DNA from: Saprospiraceae bacterium
GTDB taxonomy: Bacteria > Bacteroidota > Bacteroidia > Chitinophagales > Saprospiraceae
Direction: 5' to 3'
DNA length: 40,355 bases
NCBI GenBank assembly: GCA_024103005.1
Contig: JAGFJA010000014.1
Coordinates: 1-40,355, forward strand
Shown here: in pieces, positions 8,952 to 18,276 of the stretch
Position numbering within the stretch: position 1 is the first letter of the stretch
How the letters are laid out: each line of letters starts with the position of its first letter
Translations under genes and position numbers: made by a program
Notes under the pieces: generated by a model
What the model saw: the letters and a program-made list of their open reading frames with translations, nothing else
Told to the model about the DNA's origin: nothing
The model's database searches: none

Positions 8952-9069
8952 TAGTCCTTCCTTCATCTGCCACACAAATAATCAGCACAACTTCCCCATA
9001 TTGTGTTCGAAAGGATTTTCATCTGAACCCTCAATATTCTTTTTGCAGGATTCAGATGAATCTTTTCCG

Positions 9070-9118
9070 GATATTGGAATATCTTTTTTTGTCAACTTAA
9101 GGTCATCAGGACCTTTTT
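9070..9118 (+). terminator. tandem terminators after the DUF2541-like gene
   Basis: Two small hairpins in a row: GATAT/ATATC (9070-9083) followed by seven T, and AAGGTC/GACCTT (9099-9115) with a 5-base loop followed by T. A longer 10-bp inverted repeat, TTCATCTGAA/TTCAGATGAA, lies just upstream at about 9019-9060. The gene and the convergent permease gene end on either side. Confidence 0.65.
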
Positions 9119-9154
9119 ATAATACACTAAGCAAGGACATTCCATAACAATCAA

Positions 9155-10615
9155 TCATGGGAGATTGAGAGCACTTCCGTGATTCAACTTTTTTCTGATC
9201 AGGTAATATACCGGAATACCCAATAGTACTATAATCAACCCGGGAAGGGTATTTTCTGTCTTATCTATCAGCAATACAAAGGCGATTATACTAGCAAATA
9301 TTACATAAATCGCCGGTACAACCGGATATCCGAATGCCTTATATGGCCTTATAGTGTCCGGCTGCTTCTTTCTCAAGATATAGATTCCGATTATAGTCAA
9401 TATGTAGAACAGCAAAGCGGCAAATATGCAGTAGTCAAGCAAATCTCCGTAAGTTCCTGTCAGACACAGTGCAGATGCCCAAATAGCCTGAGCCTTAATA
9501 CCAAACCCCGGCACGGCATTTTTATTCAATTCACCGGCTTTCGGGAAAAACAATTTATCCCGGGACATGGCATAATACAATCTGCTGCCCGACAGGATCA
9601 ATCCATTGTTGCATCCAAAGGTCGATACCATGATCAATATACTCATGATAGCAGCGGCAGCAGCACCAAAGATCAGTGACGCAGCAGCAGTGCCCACACG
9701 GTCATTGGCAGCAAAGGCAATCCCGGCAGAGATAGCATCAGTCGATCCGGGCTGCCCGGTCAAAGGCAACAATGAAAGGTAAGTCAAGTTAGTCAATAAA
9801 TATAATATGGTGACGATTAACGTCCCGAAAAATAAGCTACGCGGAATATTGTGCGCCGGATTCTTTATCTCTCCGGCAATGAAAGTAACATTGTTCCAGG
9901 CATCACTGGAGAATAATGTACCCACCATGGCACCCCCCAAGGCAATAATGAGTGCCGTACCTGAAATTGATTCAAATTCAGAGCCTGTCCACCTGGCGGC
10001 ATGCCAGAAGTCGGCCAAATTAGTTGCTACTATGTCAGCATTATACCCAAGAGTCAAACCAAGTATAATCAACCCGAAAATGCTAAGTAATTTGGCAAAA
10101 GTAAAGGTCGTCTGGACCATTTTCCCCAGATTGATTCCCCTAAGATTAATGGCTGACAATACCAAAATACTGATGATGGCAAGTACCTGTGAGCCCTTAA
10201 ACTGCCAGCTGCCGATCTGTAACAGAATATTGTCCTCACCAAACCACGGAAAAAAATATGCCGTAAATTTAGCAAAGGCAACAGCTACAGCGGCAATTGT
10301 TCCTGCCTGAATAACCGTAAACATCGTCCACCCGTAGAGAAAGGCAATAAGCGGATTATAAGATTCTCTCAGATAAACATACTGCCCTCCTGCTCTGGGA
10401 AACATACCGGCGAGCTCACCATAACTCAATGCCGCTATCAATGTCAGCACACCTGCAAGAACCCATGCGGTGAGCATCCACCCCGTACCGCCAAGCATTC
10501 GGCTTGTATCAGCACTGACGATAAAGATTCCTGAGCCTATCATTGATCCAGCCACCAGCATGGTAGCATCAGTCAATTTAAGCGATTGTCTGAAGCCGGT
10601 TTGTTCGCTTGACAT
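9155..10615 (-). CDS. APC-family amino acid permease
   Basis: Inner-membrane transporter of 486 aa with about twelve helices. The N-terminal signature DATMLVAGSMIGSGIFIVSA carries the GSG(I/V)F unwound segment of helix 1 that binds the amino-acid backbone in the APC superfamily. ALSYGELAGMFPRAGGQYVYL around residue 65 and the later ISRSLFFGTL-type loop (seen as NIPRSLFFGTL) match LAT/APC-type permeases. The C-terminal pair of helices ends in YYLIRKKLNHG. Substrate cannot be assigned. It precedes nothing obvious on its strand; the START-like gene lies 46 bp upstream and may share a transcript. Confidence 0.88.
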   Translation of the reverse strand: MSSEQTGFRQSLKLTDATMLVAGSMIGSGIFIVSADTSRMLGGTGWMLTAWVLAGVLTLIAALSYGELAGMFPRAGGQYVYLRESYNPLIAFLYGWTMFTVIQAGTIAAVAVAFAKFTAYFFPWFGEDNILLQIGSWQFKGSQVLAIISILVLSAINLRGINLGKMVQTTFTFAKLLSIFGLIILGLTLGYNADIVATNLADFWHAARWTGSEFESISGTALIIALGGAMVGTLFSSDAWNNVTFIAGEIKNPAHNIPRSLFFGTLIVTILYLLTNLTYLSLLPLTGQPGSTDAISAGIAFAANDRVGTAAASLIFGAAAAAIMSILIMVSTFGCNNGLILSGSRLYYAMSRDKLFFPKAGELNKNAVPGFGIKAQAIWASALCLTGTYGDLLDYCIFAALLFYILTIIGIYILRKKQPDTIRPYKAFGYPVVPAIYVIFASIIAFVLLIDKTENTLPGLIIVLLGIPVYYLIRKKLNHGSALNLP

Positions 10616-10661
10616 ATATTATTGTGTTGTGATCAGGGAATATATTTAGGGAATAAAATGT

Positions 10662-11045
10662 CTAATTTTCGCCCATTGCTTTCTTCAAAGCCTTCATCTG
10701 ATTATTCCAGAAGTCAATCTGATAACGATGGTCTGAAGGCTCTGCCCAACCAATTATCCTTAGTATGGTCTCTTCCGTAACCGGTGAGGTCTCGATATGA
10801 AACTCCAGAAATTCATTATCAGCTACCGCATCTTCCCAGCGAAATCTCAACAGCTCATCTTCGTAATCATCCACCAAAACTGCCGTCTCCTCAGAATCCT
10901 TCCACCTGAATATATACACATCATTGTCCACATCCGCCTCGTCACAAAACCAGCGAATCAGGCAGGTAGGTGTAGTAATAAAAGTATAAATAATAGTAGG
11001 CGAAGCCTTAAATAAATATTCTATTTCAAATTGAGTCTTTTTCAT
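10662..11045 (-). CDS. START-like (SRPBCC/AHSA1-type) domain protein
   Basis: A 127-aa cytosolic protein consisting of one helix-grip domain: MKKTQFEIEYLFKASPTIIYTFITTPTCLIRWF is the opening strand and helix, RFRWED and FLEFHIETSPVTEETILRIIGWAEP the middle strands, and FWNNQMKALKKAMGEN the long C-terminal helix. This architecture is a small START-like protein widespread in Bacteroidota, thought to bind a hydrophobic ligand or act like Aha1. The ligand is unknown. It diverges from rpoD across a 391-bp gap and lies just upstream of the permease gene. Confidence 0.8.
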   Translation of the reverse strand: MKKTQFEIEYLFKASPTIIYTFITTPTCLIRWFCDEADVDNDVYIFRWKDSEETAVLVDDYEDELLRFRWEDAVADNEFLEFHIETSPVTEETILRIIGWAEPSDHRYQIDFWNNQMKALKKAMGEN

Positions 11046-11436
11046 CTATTTTCCTGATTTCTGAAACATAACTTTCTGAAAGTTGAAATATCTCAACATT
11101 CAAAATTTTAATTTCGAGGGTAAAATAATTATTATTTTAAAATAAGATAGACTTTTTTGTTTAAATTTATTTTTTTCTGCCTTCCTGTTTACTTTTTTGA
11201 GCACTTTATGCACTAAATGTACCCTCAAGGCGGCATTACCTCAATTGAATGCATACATATTTTTTTAACTTTATAGGTATTTTATTGTTGTAATACTTTG
11301 ACAGCGATTTTTAGAAGATATTTTGACGATTACCGGAACTTTTCAAGACTGATAAACATTTACTGTTATTAGGATGTTTTGGTTGCATATTTGTAACATT
11401 TTCTATCTTCGCATCCATTTTTAAAACAATTTTTTA
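11046..11436. other. divergent promoter region of the START-like gene and rpoD
   Basis: AT-rich intergenic DNA with no coding signal. For rpoD, TTG (11383-11385) and TATCTTCG (11404-11411) spaced by 18 bases are a plausible promoter with one mismatch to TAnnTTTG, giving a leader of about 20 bases. The minus-strand promoter is not clear. Confidence 0.45.
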
Positions 11437-12306
11437 ATGAGGCAGCTAAAAATAACCAAGTCTATTACCAATAGAGAGAGCCAATCTCTTGAAAAATATT
11501 TACAGGAAATTGGCAAAGTGGACTTGCTCACACCTGAAGAAGAGGTGGAACTGGCTAAGAGTATCAAACAGGGCGATCAGGAAGCTCTCGAACGTCTGAC
11601 CAAAGGTAATCTGCGTTTTGTCGTATCCGTAGCCAAGCAGTATCAAAATCAGGGTCTTTCTCTGAGTGACCTTATCAATGAAGGAAATCTGGGCCTGATC
11701 AAGGCAGCACAACGCTTTGACGAAACCCGCGGTTTCAAATTCATTTCTTATGCGGTATGGTGGATTCGTCAGTCAATCTTGCAGGCTTTGGCGGAGCAGT
11801 CACGTATTGTCCGCTTACCTCTCAACAAAGTAGGCTCCCTAAACAAAATCAATCGTGCCTTTTCCGAGCTCGAGCAGCAATATGAACGCGAACCATCCGC
11901 TGAAGAACTGGCCGGAATCCTCGAAATTCCAACAGAAGAAGTTGAGACGACTCTGGGTGTTGCAGCCCGTCACGTGTCGATGGACGCCCCATTTGTCGAC
12001 GGCGAAGACAACTCACTGATGGACGTCCTCGAAAACAACTCGACTCCCAATACGGATGCAGCTCTCGAATATGTAGAATCACTGCGCAGAGAGATTGAAA
12101 GATCACTTAGCACCCTGACAGAGCGACAGTGTGACGTCATCAAACTTTATTACGGGATAGGGATAGACCATCCAATGTCACTGGAAGATATCGGTGACAA
12201 ATTCGGGCTGACTCGCGAAAGAGTACGTCAAATTAAGGATAAAGCCATCAACAAACTCCGCTCCGTCAACCGAAGTAAATTACTTAAACATTATTTAGGA
12301 AATTAA
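11437..12306 (+). CDS. rpoD: primary sigma factor RpoD/SigA
   Basis: Housekeeping sigma-70 factor of 289 aa, the short form usual in Bacteroidota, which lacks the long region 1.1 and spacer of E. coli RpoD. The order is visible: region 1.2 ([20 protein letters not shown]), region 2 ([33 protein letters not shown] and the DNA-melting/-10 segment [19 protein letters not shown]), region 3 ([14 protein letters not shown] to SMDAP), and region 4 with the helix-turn-helix [28 protein letters not shown]. It would direct the TAnnTTTG promoters seen in this window. It is a single-gene unit with its own terminator. Confidence 0.97.
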   Translation: MRQLKITKSITNRESQSLEKYLQEIGKVDLLTPEEEVELAKSIKQGDQEALERLTKGNLRFVVSVAKQYQNQGLSLSDLINEGNLGLIKAAQRFDETRGFKFISYAVWWIRQSILQALAEQSRIVRLPLNKVGSLNKINRAFSELEQQYEREPSAEELAGILEIPTEEVETTLGVAARHVSMDAPFVDGEDNSLMDVLENNSTPNTDAALEYVESLRREIERSLSTLTERQCDVIKLYYGIGIDHPMSLEDIGDKFGLTRERVRQIKDKAINKLRSVNRSKLLKHYLGN

Positions 12307-12326
12307 TATCGACTTGAAAAAGTCAT

Positions 12327-12374
12327 AAAGGGATTGTGAATTCAGGATTAATTCGTTTTTCACAATCCCTTTTT
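12327..12374. terminator. bidirectional terminator between rpoD and the halogenase gene
   Basis: A perfect 14-bp stem (AAAGGGATTGTGAA at 12327-12340 with its complement at 12359-12372) ends in a T-run on the plus strand and has an A-run before it, so it works for both convergent genes. The halogenase stop codon is only two bases beyond. Confidence 0.88.
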
Positions 12375-12375
12375 G

Positions 12376-13596
12376 TTATTCAACCATCTGCGCCAGCTTA
12401 GCTACTCTCTCCTTATGCTTTCTGACATAGGGATTGGAATAATCCCATACATAACCGGCCAATACGCTGCATATCTGAGCTTTAATTGTTTCTTCAATAT
12501 GAGATGAGAAAAATATTTTCTGAAGTGACCCATCATACCAAGCCATGACATAGGTCCTGAAAACATCTACGCCATCTTCCATCGGCATCATATACTCCTC
12601 TTCCCAATCTACCTTTTCTCCTCTGATCTTCTTAGCCACCAGATTTGCCGCTATACCGGACGAAACGGCTGCCAGGGTAACTCCGCTGGAAAAAATAGGG
12701 TCCAAAAATTCAGTTACGTTCCCTGTCAAAACAAATCCTTCTCCATAAAACTTATCCGTGGACATGCTCCAGCCTCCCAGCGTGCGAGGCTCAAACAAAA
12801 AGTCAACACCGTCAAAACGCTCTCTTGTCTCTTTTTCACGACTGATAAGTGTCCGCATATTTTCTTCCGGACTTCCGTTTAAGCCTTCAAAGTATTCGGG
12901 ACTACTTACAAAGCCTACTGATGTTGTGCCATCCGAAAAAGGAATGATCCATATCCATGTATCTTTTGACTGAACGACGGCATGAATTCTGTCAGGCTGC
13001 TGAAACTTCTGCCGGTAAGGGTCTTTCAGGTGGACCAATATTGTTTTTCTGGGAGGGAGATGCGATGGCCTATCCAGGCCGAAAAGCCTTGGTATAACGC
13101 GACCATAGCCACTGGCATCAATAATAAATTTAGCTTTAATGGTTATTTCATTGCCCTCCTTATCCGTTACCAAGGTAGTCGAATCACTTCCATCAAACTC
13201 TATTGATTTAACGGTATGTTCAAAACGCAGATCAACTCCCCTATTCTCTAAATTATCAGTCAGGCACTTGTCAAATCTTGCTCGCTGCATCTGCCAGGTA
13301 TGATTCCATCCCTTGGTAAACTGTGTATCAAAACTGAAATCACAAATATTTTCACCCCGGATAAATAAGGCTCCATTTTTGGTCTGAAATCCTTGTTTTT
13401 CCAAATCATCCAAAAAACCGGCTTCTTCCAGAGCATCCATACAACGCGGCAGCAGGCTTTCGCCTATAACAAATCGAGGAAATCTTTCCTTCTCCACCAC
13501 AATGGTCGAAATCTTATGATTATTGAGGATGCCGGCAGCAACACTTCCTGCAGGCCCTGCACCTATGATCAGAACATCTGTTTCTTCTGTCTTCAT
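12376..13596 (-). CDS. flavin-dependent halogenase-like FAD oxidoreductase
   Basis: FAD-binding enzyme of 406 aa in the tryptophan/phenolic halogenase superfamily. The nucleotide motif GAGPAG is at residues 12-17, the halogenase-type GESLLP at 45-50, the Lys in GFQTKNGALF (Lys73) matches the position of the catalytic lysine of phenol halogenases, and WIWIIP at 214-219 matches the WxWxIP motif that marks halogenases rather than monooxygenases. FLDPIFSSGVTLA is the expected C-terminal FAD contact. The frame extends 23 codons upstream into the methyltransferase gene; the ATG beginning MKTEETDVLIIGAG, four bases after that gene's stop, is chosen. The pairing with an O-methyltransferase suggests tailoring of an aromatic product such as a flexirubin- or aryl-polyene-type pigment. 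That link is inference. Confidence 0.8.
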   Translation of the reverse strand: MKTEETDVLIIGAGPAGSVAAGILNNHKISTIVVEKERFPRFVIGESLLPRCMDALEEAGFLDDLEKQGFQTKNGALFIRGENICDFSFDTQFTKGWNHTWQMQRARFDKCLTDNLENRGVDLRFEHTVKSIEFDGSDSTTLVTDKEGNEITIKAKFIIDASGYGRVIPRLFGLDRPSHLPPRKTILVHLKDPYRQKFQQPDRIHAVVQSKDTWIWIIPFSDGTTSVGFVSSPEYFEGLNGSPEENMRTLISREKETRERFDGVDFLFEPRTLGGWSMSTDKFYGEGFVLTGNVTEFLDPIFSSGVTLAAVSSGIAANLVAKKIRGEKVDWEEEYMMPMEDGVDVFRTYVMAWYDGSLQKIFFSSHIEETIKAQICSVLAGYVWDYSNPYVRKHKERVAKLAQMVE

Positions 13597-13600
13597 ACAA

Positions 13601-14701
13601 TTAAACTTTTTTCTTACACCTGAACAAGGTATGGCTGATACCCAGCTGATCCATCTCCAGATCAATCACCAGGCCTGCCGCATCTATACATTTCTTCATC
13701 TGCTCCGAGTGATACATCTTGCTGTTTCCATTGGCTATAGCCGTAAAATAAAGACTTGTCTGCTGGAGGCAGAAGGCAGATATTTCAAAACGCTGTCTAT
13801 CCCAATAAGTCTCCAGGATAAAAATAGATCCACCCTCCCCGAGTCCACTTTGCACGGATTTCAGTATATGGACAATCTCCTCTTCAGAAAAACAATCAAG
13901 AAACTGGCTCATCATGATGACATCCGCTTTGCCCGGAAAATCAAGATGTTTATCAAGAACATTCATCTGGTGCCTTTTAATCCTGCCGGAATATCCTTTT
14001 TTACTAAGATAGTCTTCTGCATGATTTAATTGAACCTCCAGGTCACAGATTGTCACATTGACTTCAGGGTCGGCATCACAGCACGCAATGGCAAATTTAC
14101 CGGTATTGCCACCTATGTCAAACACATTTTCAGGCCTGCCTTCCAGGATGATTGGCATGATTTTTGTAAAAACCTGGTCAGAATAAAAATGATCAAAGTT
14201 AAACCAGGAGCTGAAGGCAGGTTCAGGTAAAATACTCAGGCCCTGATAAATGGTATCCCAAGGGCCCAGCTCCTTCAATCCGGCAGGTTTTCCCTGATCT
14301 ATTGCCTCTTCCAGATGCCACATAGCTTTATAGCATATATCCTGGACAAAGTCAAGGTTGACCTTGGTCATTCGATCATTTAGGAAAAACAGACCAATTT
14401 TAGAAATAAAATACTTATCCTCCCTTCTGAGACAAACTTTGGCTCCCAAACCTGATTCAAGCAGAACTCTGGCTCCGTATTCAGAGATTCCGGCTATTTT
14501 TGCCGCCTCGGCATCCGTCAAACCTACAGTTTTTGCATCTGCCAAAGCTTTTAAAATTCCCTTATCCCTCAGCAGTCTCACTGCCTGAAAGACCACGGGA
14601 CCAAATGCTATTTTCTGAGCTTCAGTGATAGCTTCCAGGGCAGACAATTCATCATTTTCAAAGAAAACAGGCAGTTGACTTGCCTCTGCTTTTTCATTCA
14701 T
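13601..14701 (-). CDS. SAM-dependent O-methyltransferase with winged-helix dimerisation domain
   Basis: A 366-aa protein of the Methyltransf_2 type, the group that includes plant and bacterial small-molecule O-methyltransferases such as CrtF. An N-terminal helical/winged domain spans about residues 30-105 (AAKIAGISEYGARVLLE). The SAM-binding glycine motif is FDIGGNTGKFA (about 194-204), with the acidic strand end CDLEVQL after it and MMSQFLDCFSEEEIVHIL in the catalytic region. A GTG three codons upstream is an alternative start; the ATG is chosen. It is first in a two-gene operon with the halogenase-like gene, so the two probably modify the same phenolic or polyene substrate. The usual general base His is not obvious. 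Confidence 0.82.
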   Translation of the reverse strand: MNEKAEASQLPVFFENDELSALEAITEAQKIAFGPVVFQAVRLLRDKGILKALADAKTVGLTDAEAAKIAGISEYGARVLLESGLGAKVCLRREDKYFISKIGLFFLNDRMTKVNLDFVQDICYKAMWHLEEAIDQGKPAGLKELGPWDTIYQGLSILPEPAFSSWFNFDHFYSDQVFTKIMPIILEGRPENVFDIGGNTGKFAIACCDADPEVNVTICDLEVQLNHAEDYLSKKGYSGRIKRHQMNVLDKHLDFPGKADVIMMSQFLDCFSEEEIVHILKSVQSGLGEGGSIFILETYWDRQRFEISAFCLQQTSLYFTAIANGNSKMYHSEQMKKCIDAAGLVIDLEMDQLGISHTLFRCKKKV

Positions 14702-15053
14702 ATATTTCACTTACATTATCGGGTAAAAGTAAATAAATTCATTCAATTCTTTTATTCCATCTTCATAAAGGAATTCACTCTGTTTGAAAATCACAAAATC
14801 ATAATTTTTCAGACGACTAAATTATCACCGTCTTGTAAACAATAACTTTATAACATTCAAAAAAGATACCGCTAAACTTATTATGTATTGCTCGTCAAAC
14901 CGCACCGGACAGAAAATAAAAAAGAGAGTTGCCTCATTCCAAAATTCAATTTCAACACTTCAATTGGAATGCTGTTTTCCCATTTCACCTAAAATATAAA
15001 ATTGAATATATGCCAGGAAAACTTACCCCTCAGCTTTATCCACTTCCACAACC
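14702..15053. other. intergenic region with no visible gene
   Basis: AT-rich DNA upstream of the methyltransferase operon. No frame with coding character and no clear promoter match was seen. Confidence 0.5.
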
Positions 15054-15086
15054 AAAAAAGAGGCTGCCATACCGGACAACCTCTTT
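15054..15086 (-). terminator. terminator of the metalloprotease gene
   Basis: On the minus strand AAAGAGG (15080-15086) pairs with CCTCTTT (15057-15063) and the T-run continues to 15054. It lies about 140 bp after the protease stop codon, with a 16-base loop. Confidence 0.65.
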
Positions 15087-15226
15087 CATCAAGATTTAAT
15101 AATTGGGCTTTGACGGTAGTAAATAATAAGTTTAAATAAATGAAACTCGATCGGTTAAACCATTCACAACTTTATCAAAGCCAGGCGATATGATAATTTC
15201 CATTCACACACACTTATAAATAAAAA

Positions 15227-17848
15227 CTATTGTATTTTAATCCATTTAACGGATTGTTCCGTATTCTGATTGACGATACGCACGATGTACATACCCGGAT
15301 TGAGTGAAGCGGCTGTACTTACCGGAATCACGTTATTGCCCGGAACAGTCGTACACATCTGACTGAGGACCTGCTTACCATTGGCATCCAGGACATATAT
15401 CCTTGCTTCAAAAGATCCACCGGCCTCAAACTGTACCATGAAGTCATTTTCGCCCGGATTGGGGAAGATCGTAAAGTCAGTCATCGTCATTGTCAGCGAT
15501 TGAGGCAGACTGCTTCCTCCGTTGATGGTTACTGTATAATCTTCTACTTCACCATAACTGAATGTCTCGCAGGAACTGCTATAAGCACCATACTTCATCT
15601 GAACCCTCATCCTGGTCGCACCATTCTTGGCGGTGGTAGGCACTTTAAAACTGCGATTAATGTCATTAACCCTGGTAGATGAAAATCTGGTAACCCGCTC
15701 ACCTGAATCCAGGAAGTCTCCGTCCTGATTATAATCGATCCAAACTGTCCAATATTCCCGGTAAGTACCATTCATTCCGGCACTCAAAGTGAGCGTATAG
15801 GTAGAACCCGCATTCAGATTGGTATTCAAAGAGGTAAAGTCACCGTATCCATTGTTAGAACTGGTGATATTATTGATGCTTCCCAGCTTTACCTTGTCGA
15901 TCCACTCATAAGAACTGTTATTTCCCTGAGAGGTACAATAGGAGGCGCCACCACCGGAGGTTGTAAAGGTGACCGTAGCAGAGTAATCACTCGACTGGTC
16001 TGAACAATCCGTACGTACACCGACATCATAGGAAGTACCGGCGGTCATTCCCGAAAAGTTGACTATGGTAGATGTTGTTGTATAGGTGTACCAGGAGCCT
16101 GAGCTGCTCAACTTGTATCTCAATGTATAACTCACTGCCCCATTGACTGCGTTCCAGCTAACAGTGGCAGTTGTCTGGGTAATATCGGCAACTGTCAGAC
16201 CTGTAGGCACGCCACAGGATGAACCTCCACCTCCTGTCGTCACAAACGATACCGTCGGACTGTAGTCAGAATTGCCATCCGAACAGATGGTGCGCACCTG
16301 AACTTCATAGCTTGTGCCGGCAGCCAGTCCTGTTAAGTTAACAGAAGTGCCTGATTGCTGAGCCAACTCAGTCCATGAGCCTCCCGCTACACGGATGCGT
16401 AACTGATAAGCACTCGCACCCGACACGGCTGCCCAGGATACAGTAGCCGTAGTATTGCCAATATTGGACACAGCCAGGCCGGAAGGCACAGTGCAGGATG
16501 ATCCGCCTCCGGAACAGGTACCCAGACAATTTGCAGCATTCACCTTACTTCGTATGAGGTCACCCGGCTGAGTACCGAAACCGTTGTTAAAATTGATACC
16601 ATAACTTGTCAGATGGCAATAACTCATGATGGTACCGCCATTAGTCGGAGGCGGACCAGGAGGACAACCACCTTCCGTCGTATAACAGTTGTCAAGAGCA
16701 CCGCCAACCCAGGAACAACTCTGGGTATGCGGAGAGCCAAGATTATGTCCCATCTCGTGAGTCATAACTTCTACTGTCCAGCTATAGGTAGGCACATTTT
16801 GATAAGAAGACTGTATATTGCTGTAAGCATAGTTATAATTACTGCACAGAACATCCAACCATGCCACACCACCGATATTGTTACCTCCCAGGGCAGCCAG
16901 GTGAGCCAGGTCACCATTGAAGGAGGGTCGGTTGTTCCTGAATTGTGTCAGAGCAGTCGAACTGCTGGTCTTGCTATATGGGTCGGCAGACGTCCATACA
17001 TAGGTCGTAGAAATCTGTGTAGTAATCTGCTCATTGGCATATAAAGCAGCCACATTATTATACACCGCCGATATCCAGTTGTTGACATTGCTGACAGAAC
17101 CCTTATTCTGGTACAGCGCATAATCGCATTCGATATACACTTTTACACACTTCACATCCCGGGTTTCAATATAATTATTCAGATATTCCTGTACTTCCTG
17201 AGCGTAATTTTCAGGTTCTTCCGTGCTGCAGAAAGTAGGGTTGGTCACAAGCAAATCCTTGTCGGAATAAAGCAGATAGTCATCTGACTTATCTACCCTA
17301 TTAAAGGAAATATTGCCCCTTTCATTCGAAGAGGCCATTCCGATCACTTCGTCAGCAAAGAAGGAAAGAGCAACCACCGACCTGCTGTCACCCTTGATGA
17401 CACCGCGGTAATAGACGCCAGGCTCATAAGGTACCGGCTTATTGCCCGAATCACTGGTATAAGTCCGAAAATCGCCAGACAGTACATCCACCTTCACCAG
17501 ATCCATATCCAATGACTGCCCAAAATACGGTACAGACAATGAAATCGCTTCCGGCCTTTCTTTAACCAGATCCTCCAGTGCAGCTTTCACCATTGTAACA
17601 TAAGAAGCCTGTGCCAAAACACCTTCAAACTGCTCCCGCTCCACCAATCGATTATTCTCCCTAAAAAGGTCTATCTGTTTAAAATCCTTGCCCTGCCTCT
17701 TTGCAGTCTCCACACTGAGGGCGATCCTGCCGGGTTGGCTAGGTGTGATATCCTGTGCAGAAAGTGTCGCCATAAAAACGAAGGCAAAAAAGTATGCAGT
17801 TAGCCTGACTACATACCTGCAAAATAAATTGTCTATCAGTATATTCAT
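15227..17848 (-). CDS. T9SS-exported reprolysin-like (M12B-type) metalloprotease, multidomain
   Basis: Secreted zinc endopeptidase of 873 aa. Order: signal peptide (1-32); propeptide-like region to about 215; catalytic domain with HEMGHNLGSPH (His364 first; HExxHxxGxxH) and the Met-turn IMSYC; two fibronectin type III domains (about 450-540 and 543-630), each opened by SSC.VP.GL; a GEVED domain (about 640-775) containing WIDYNQDGDF and GEVEDYTV; and a type IX sorting domain (about 792-873) starting FTIFPNPGENDF and ending VKWIKIQ. The sorting domain implies export through the outer membrane and cell-surface attachment or release. Likely role is digestion of protein outside the cell. It is a single-gene unit with a downstream terminator. 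Confidence 0.92.
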   Translation of the reverse strand: MNILIDNLFCRYVVRLTAYFFAFVFMATLSAQDITPSQPGRIALSVETAKRQGKDFKQIDLFRENNRLVEREQFEGVLAQASYVTMVKAALEDLVKERPEAISLSVPYFGQSLDMDLVKVDVLSGDFRTYTSDSGNKPVPYEPGVYYRGVIKGDSRSVVALSFFADEVIGMASSNERGNISFNRVDKSDDYLLYSDKDLLVTNPTFCSTEEPENYAQEVQEYLNNYIETRDVKCVKVYIECDYALYQNKGSVSNVNNWISAVYNNVAALYANEQITTQISTTYVWTSADPYSKTSSSTALTQFRNNRPSFNGDLAHLAALGGNNIGGVAWLDVLCSNYNYAYSNIQSSYQNVPTYSWTVEVMTHEMGHNLGSPHTQSCSWVGGALDNCYTTEGGCPPGPPPTNGGTIMSYCHLTSYGINFNNGFGTQPGDLIRSKVNAANCLGTCSGGGSSCTVPSGLAVSNIGNTTATVSWAAVSGASAYQLRIRVAGGSWTELAQQSGTSVNLTGLAAGTSYEVQVRTICSDGNSDYSPTVSFVTTGGGGSSCGVPTGLTVADITQTTATVSWNAVNGAVSYTLRYKLSSSGSWYTYTTTSTIVNFSGMTAGTSYDVGVRTDCSDQSSDYSATVTFTTSGGGASYCTSQGNNSSYEWIDKVKLGSINNITSSNNGYGDFTSLNTNLNAGSTYTLTLSAGMNGTYREYWTVWIDYNQDGDFLDSGERVTRFSSTRVNDINRSFKVPTTAKNGATRMRVQMKYGAYSSSCETFSYGEVEDYTVTINGGSSLPQSLTMTMTDFTIFPNPGENDFMVQFEAGGSFEARIYVLDANGKQVLSQMCTTVPGNNVIPVSTAASLNPGMYIVRIVNQNTEQSVKWIKIQ

Positions 17849-18105
17849 ATCGTTAAGTTTTAAGACATTACGGAGATACTAAGAAAAGGAGATGGCAGAT
17901 GAGGTGATTAGGTATTCTGAATCAATACTATTGCAAAGAAAGAACAACCACCGGACAAAATGAAAAATAATACCAATATTCTTCCGCAAAAAACAAAAAA
18001 TACAACTTTTCAGGGATTATAACTAAGGTATTATCGTTATTAAATTTTGCATTACAAATTATTCTGCAAATGAATTACTATGCCGCTTATGGATGAAATA
18101 TGATT
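17849..18105. other. promoter-side intergenic DNA of the metalloprotease
   Basis: AT-rich with no coding signal. The promoter should be here, but no good TAnnTTTG match is seen on the minus strand. Confidence 0.4.
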
Positions 18106-18191
18106 GGGCGTGCCCATGGAAGGGTCCATGGTCGGGCTCTCCGCTGTACGTCGCTCCTGACGTCGCTTGTGCCGCTGCGATCCCTCACGCA
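18106..18191. repeat. GC-rich structured element, probable interspersed repeat
   Basis: The segment opens with GGGCGTGCCC, continues with two CCATGG boxes six bases apart, GGTCGGGCTCTCCGCTGT, and nearly repeated GTCGC units around GACGTC, and closes with ATCCCTCACGCA. Its GC content stands out sharply from both sides. From memory, similar GGGCGTGCCC...GGTCGGGCT...CCCTCACGCA elements are scattered in many Bacteroidota genomes; I could not verify this. It lies between the 3' end of the DinB-type gene and the protease promoter region. Confidence 0.5.
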
Positions 18192-18276
18192 TAGCAACAT
18201 CCTGATTTCACTCCGGCTTCAGGTGAAAAAGAGGCGCACCACTACGCTTTTAACAAATAAGATGAATGCCTTTAAA

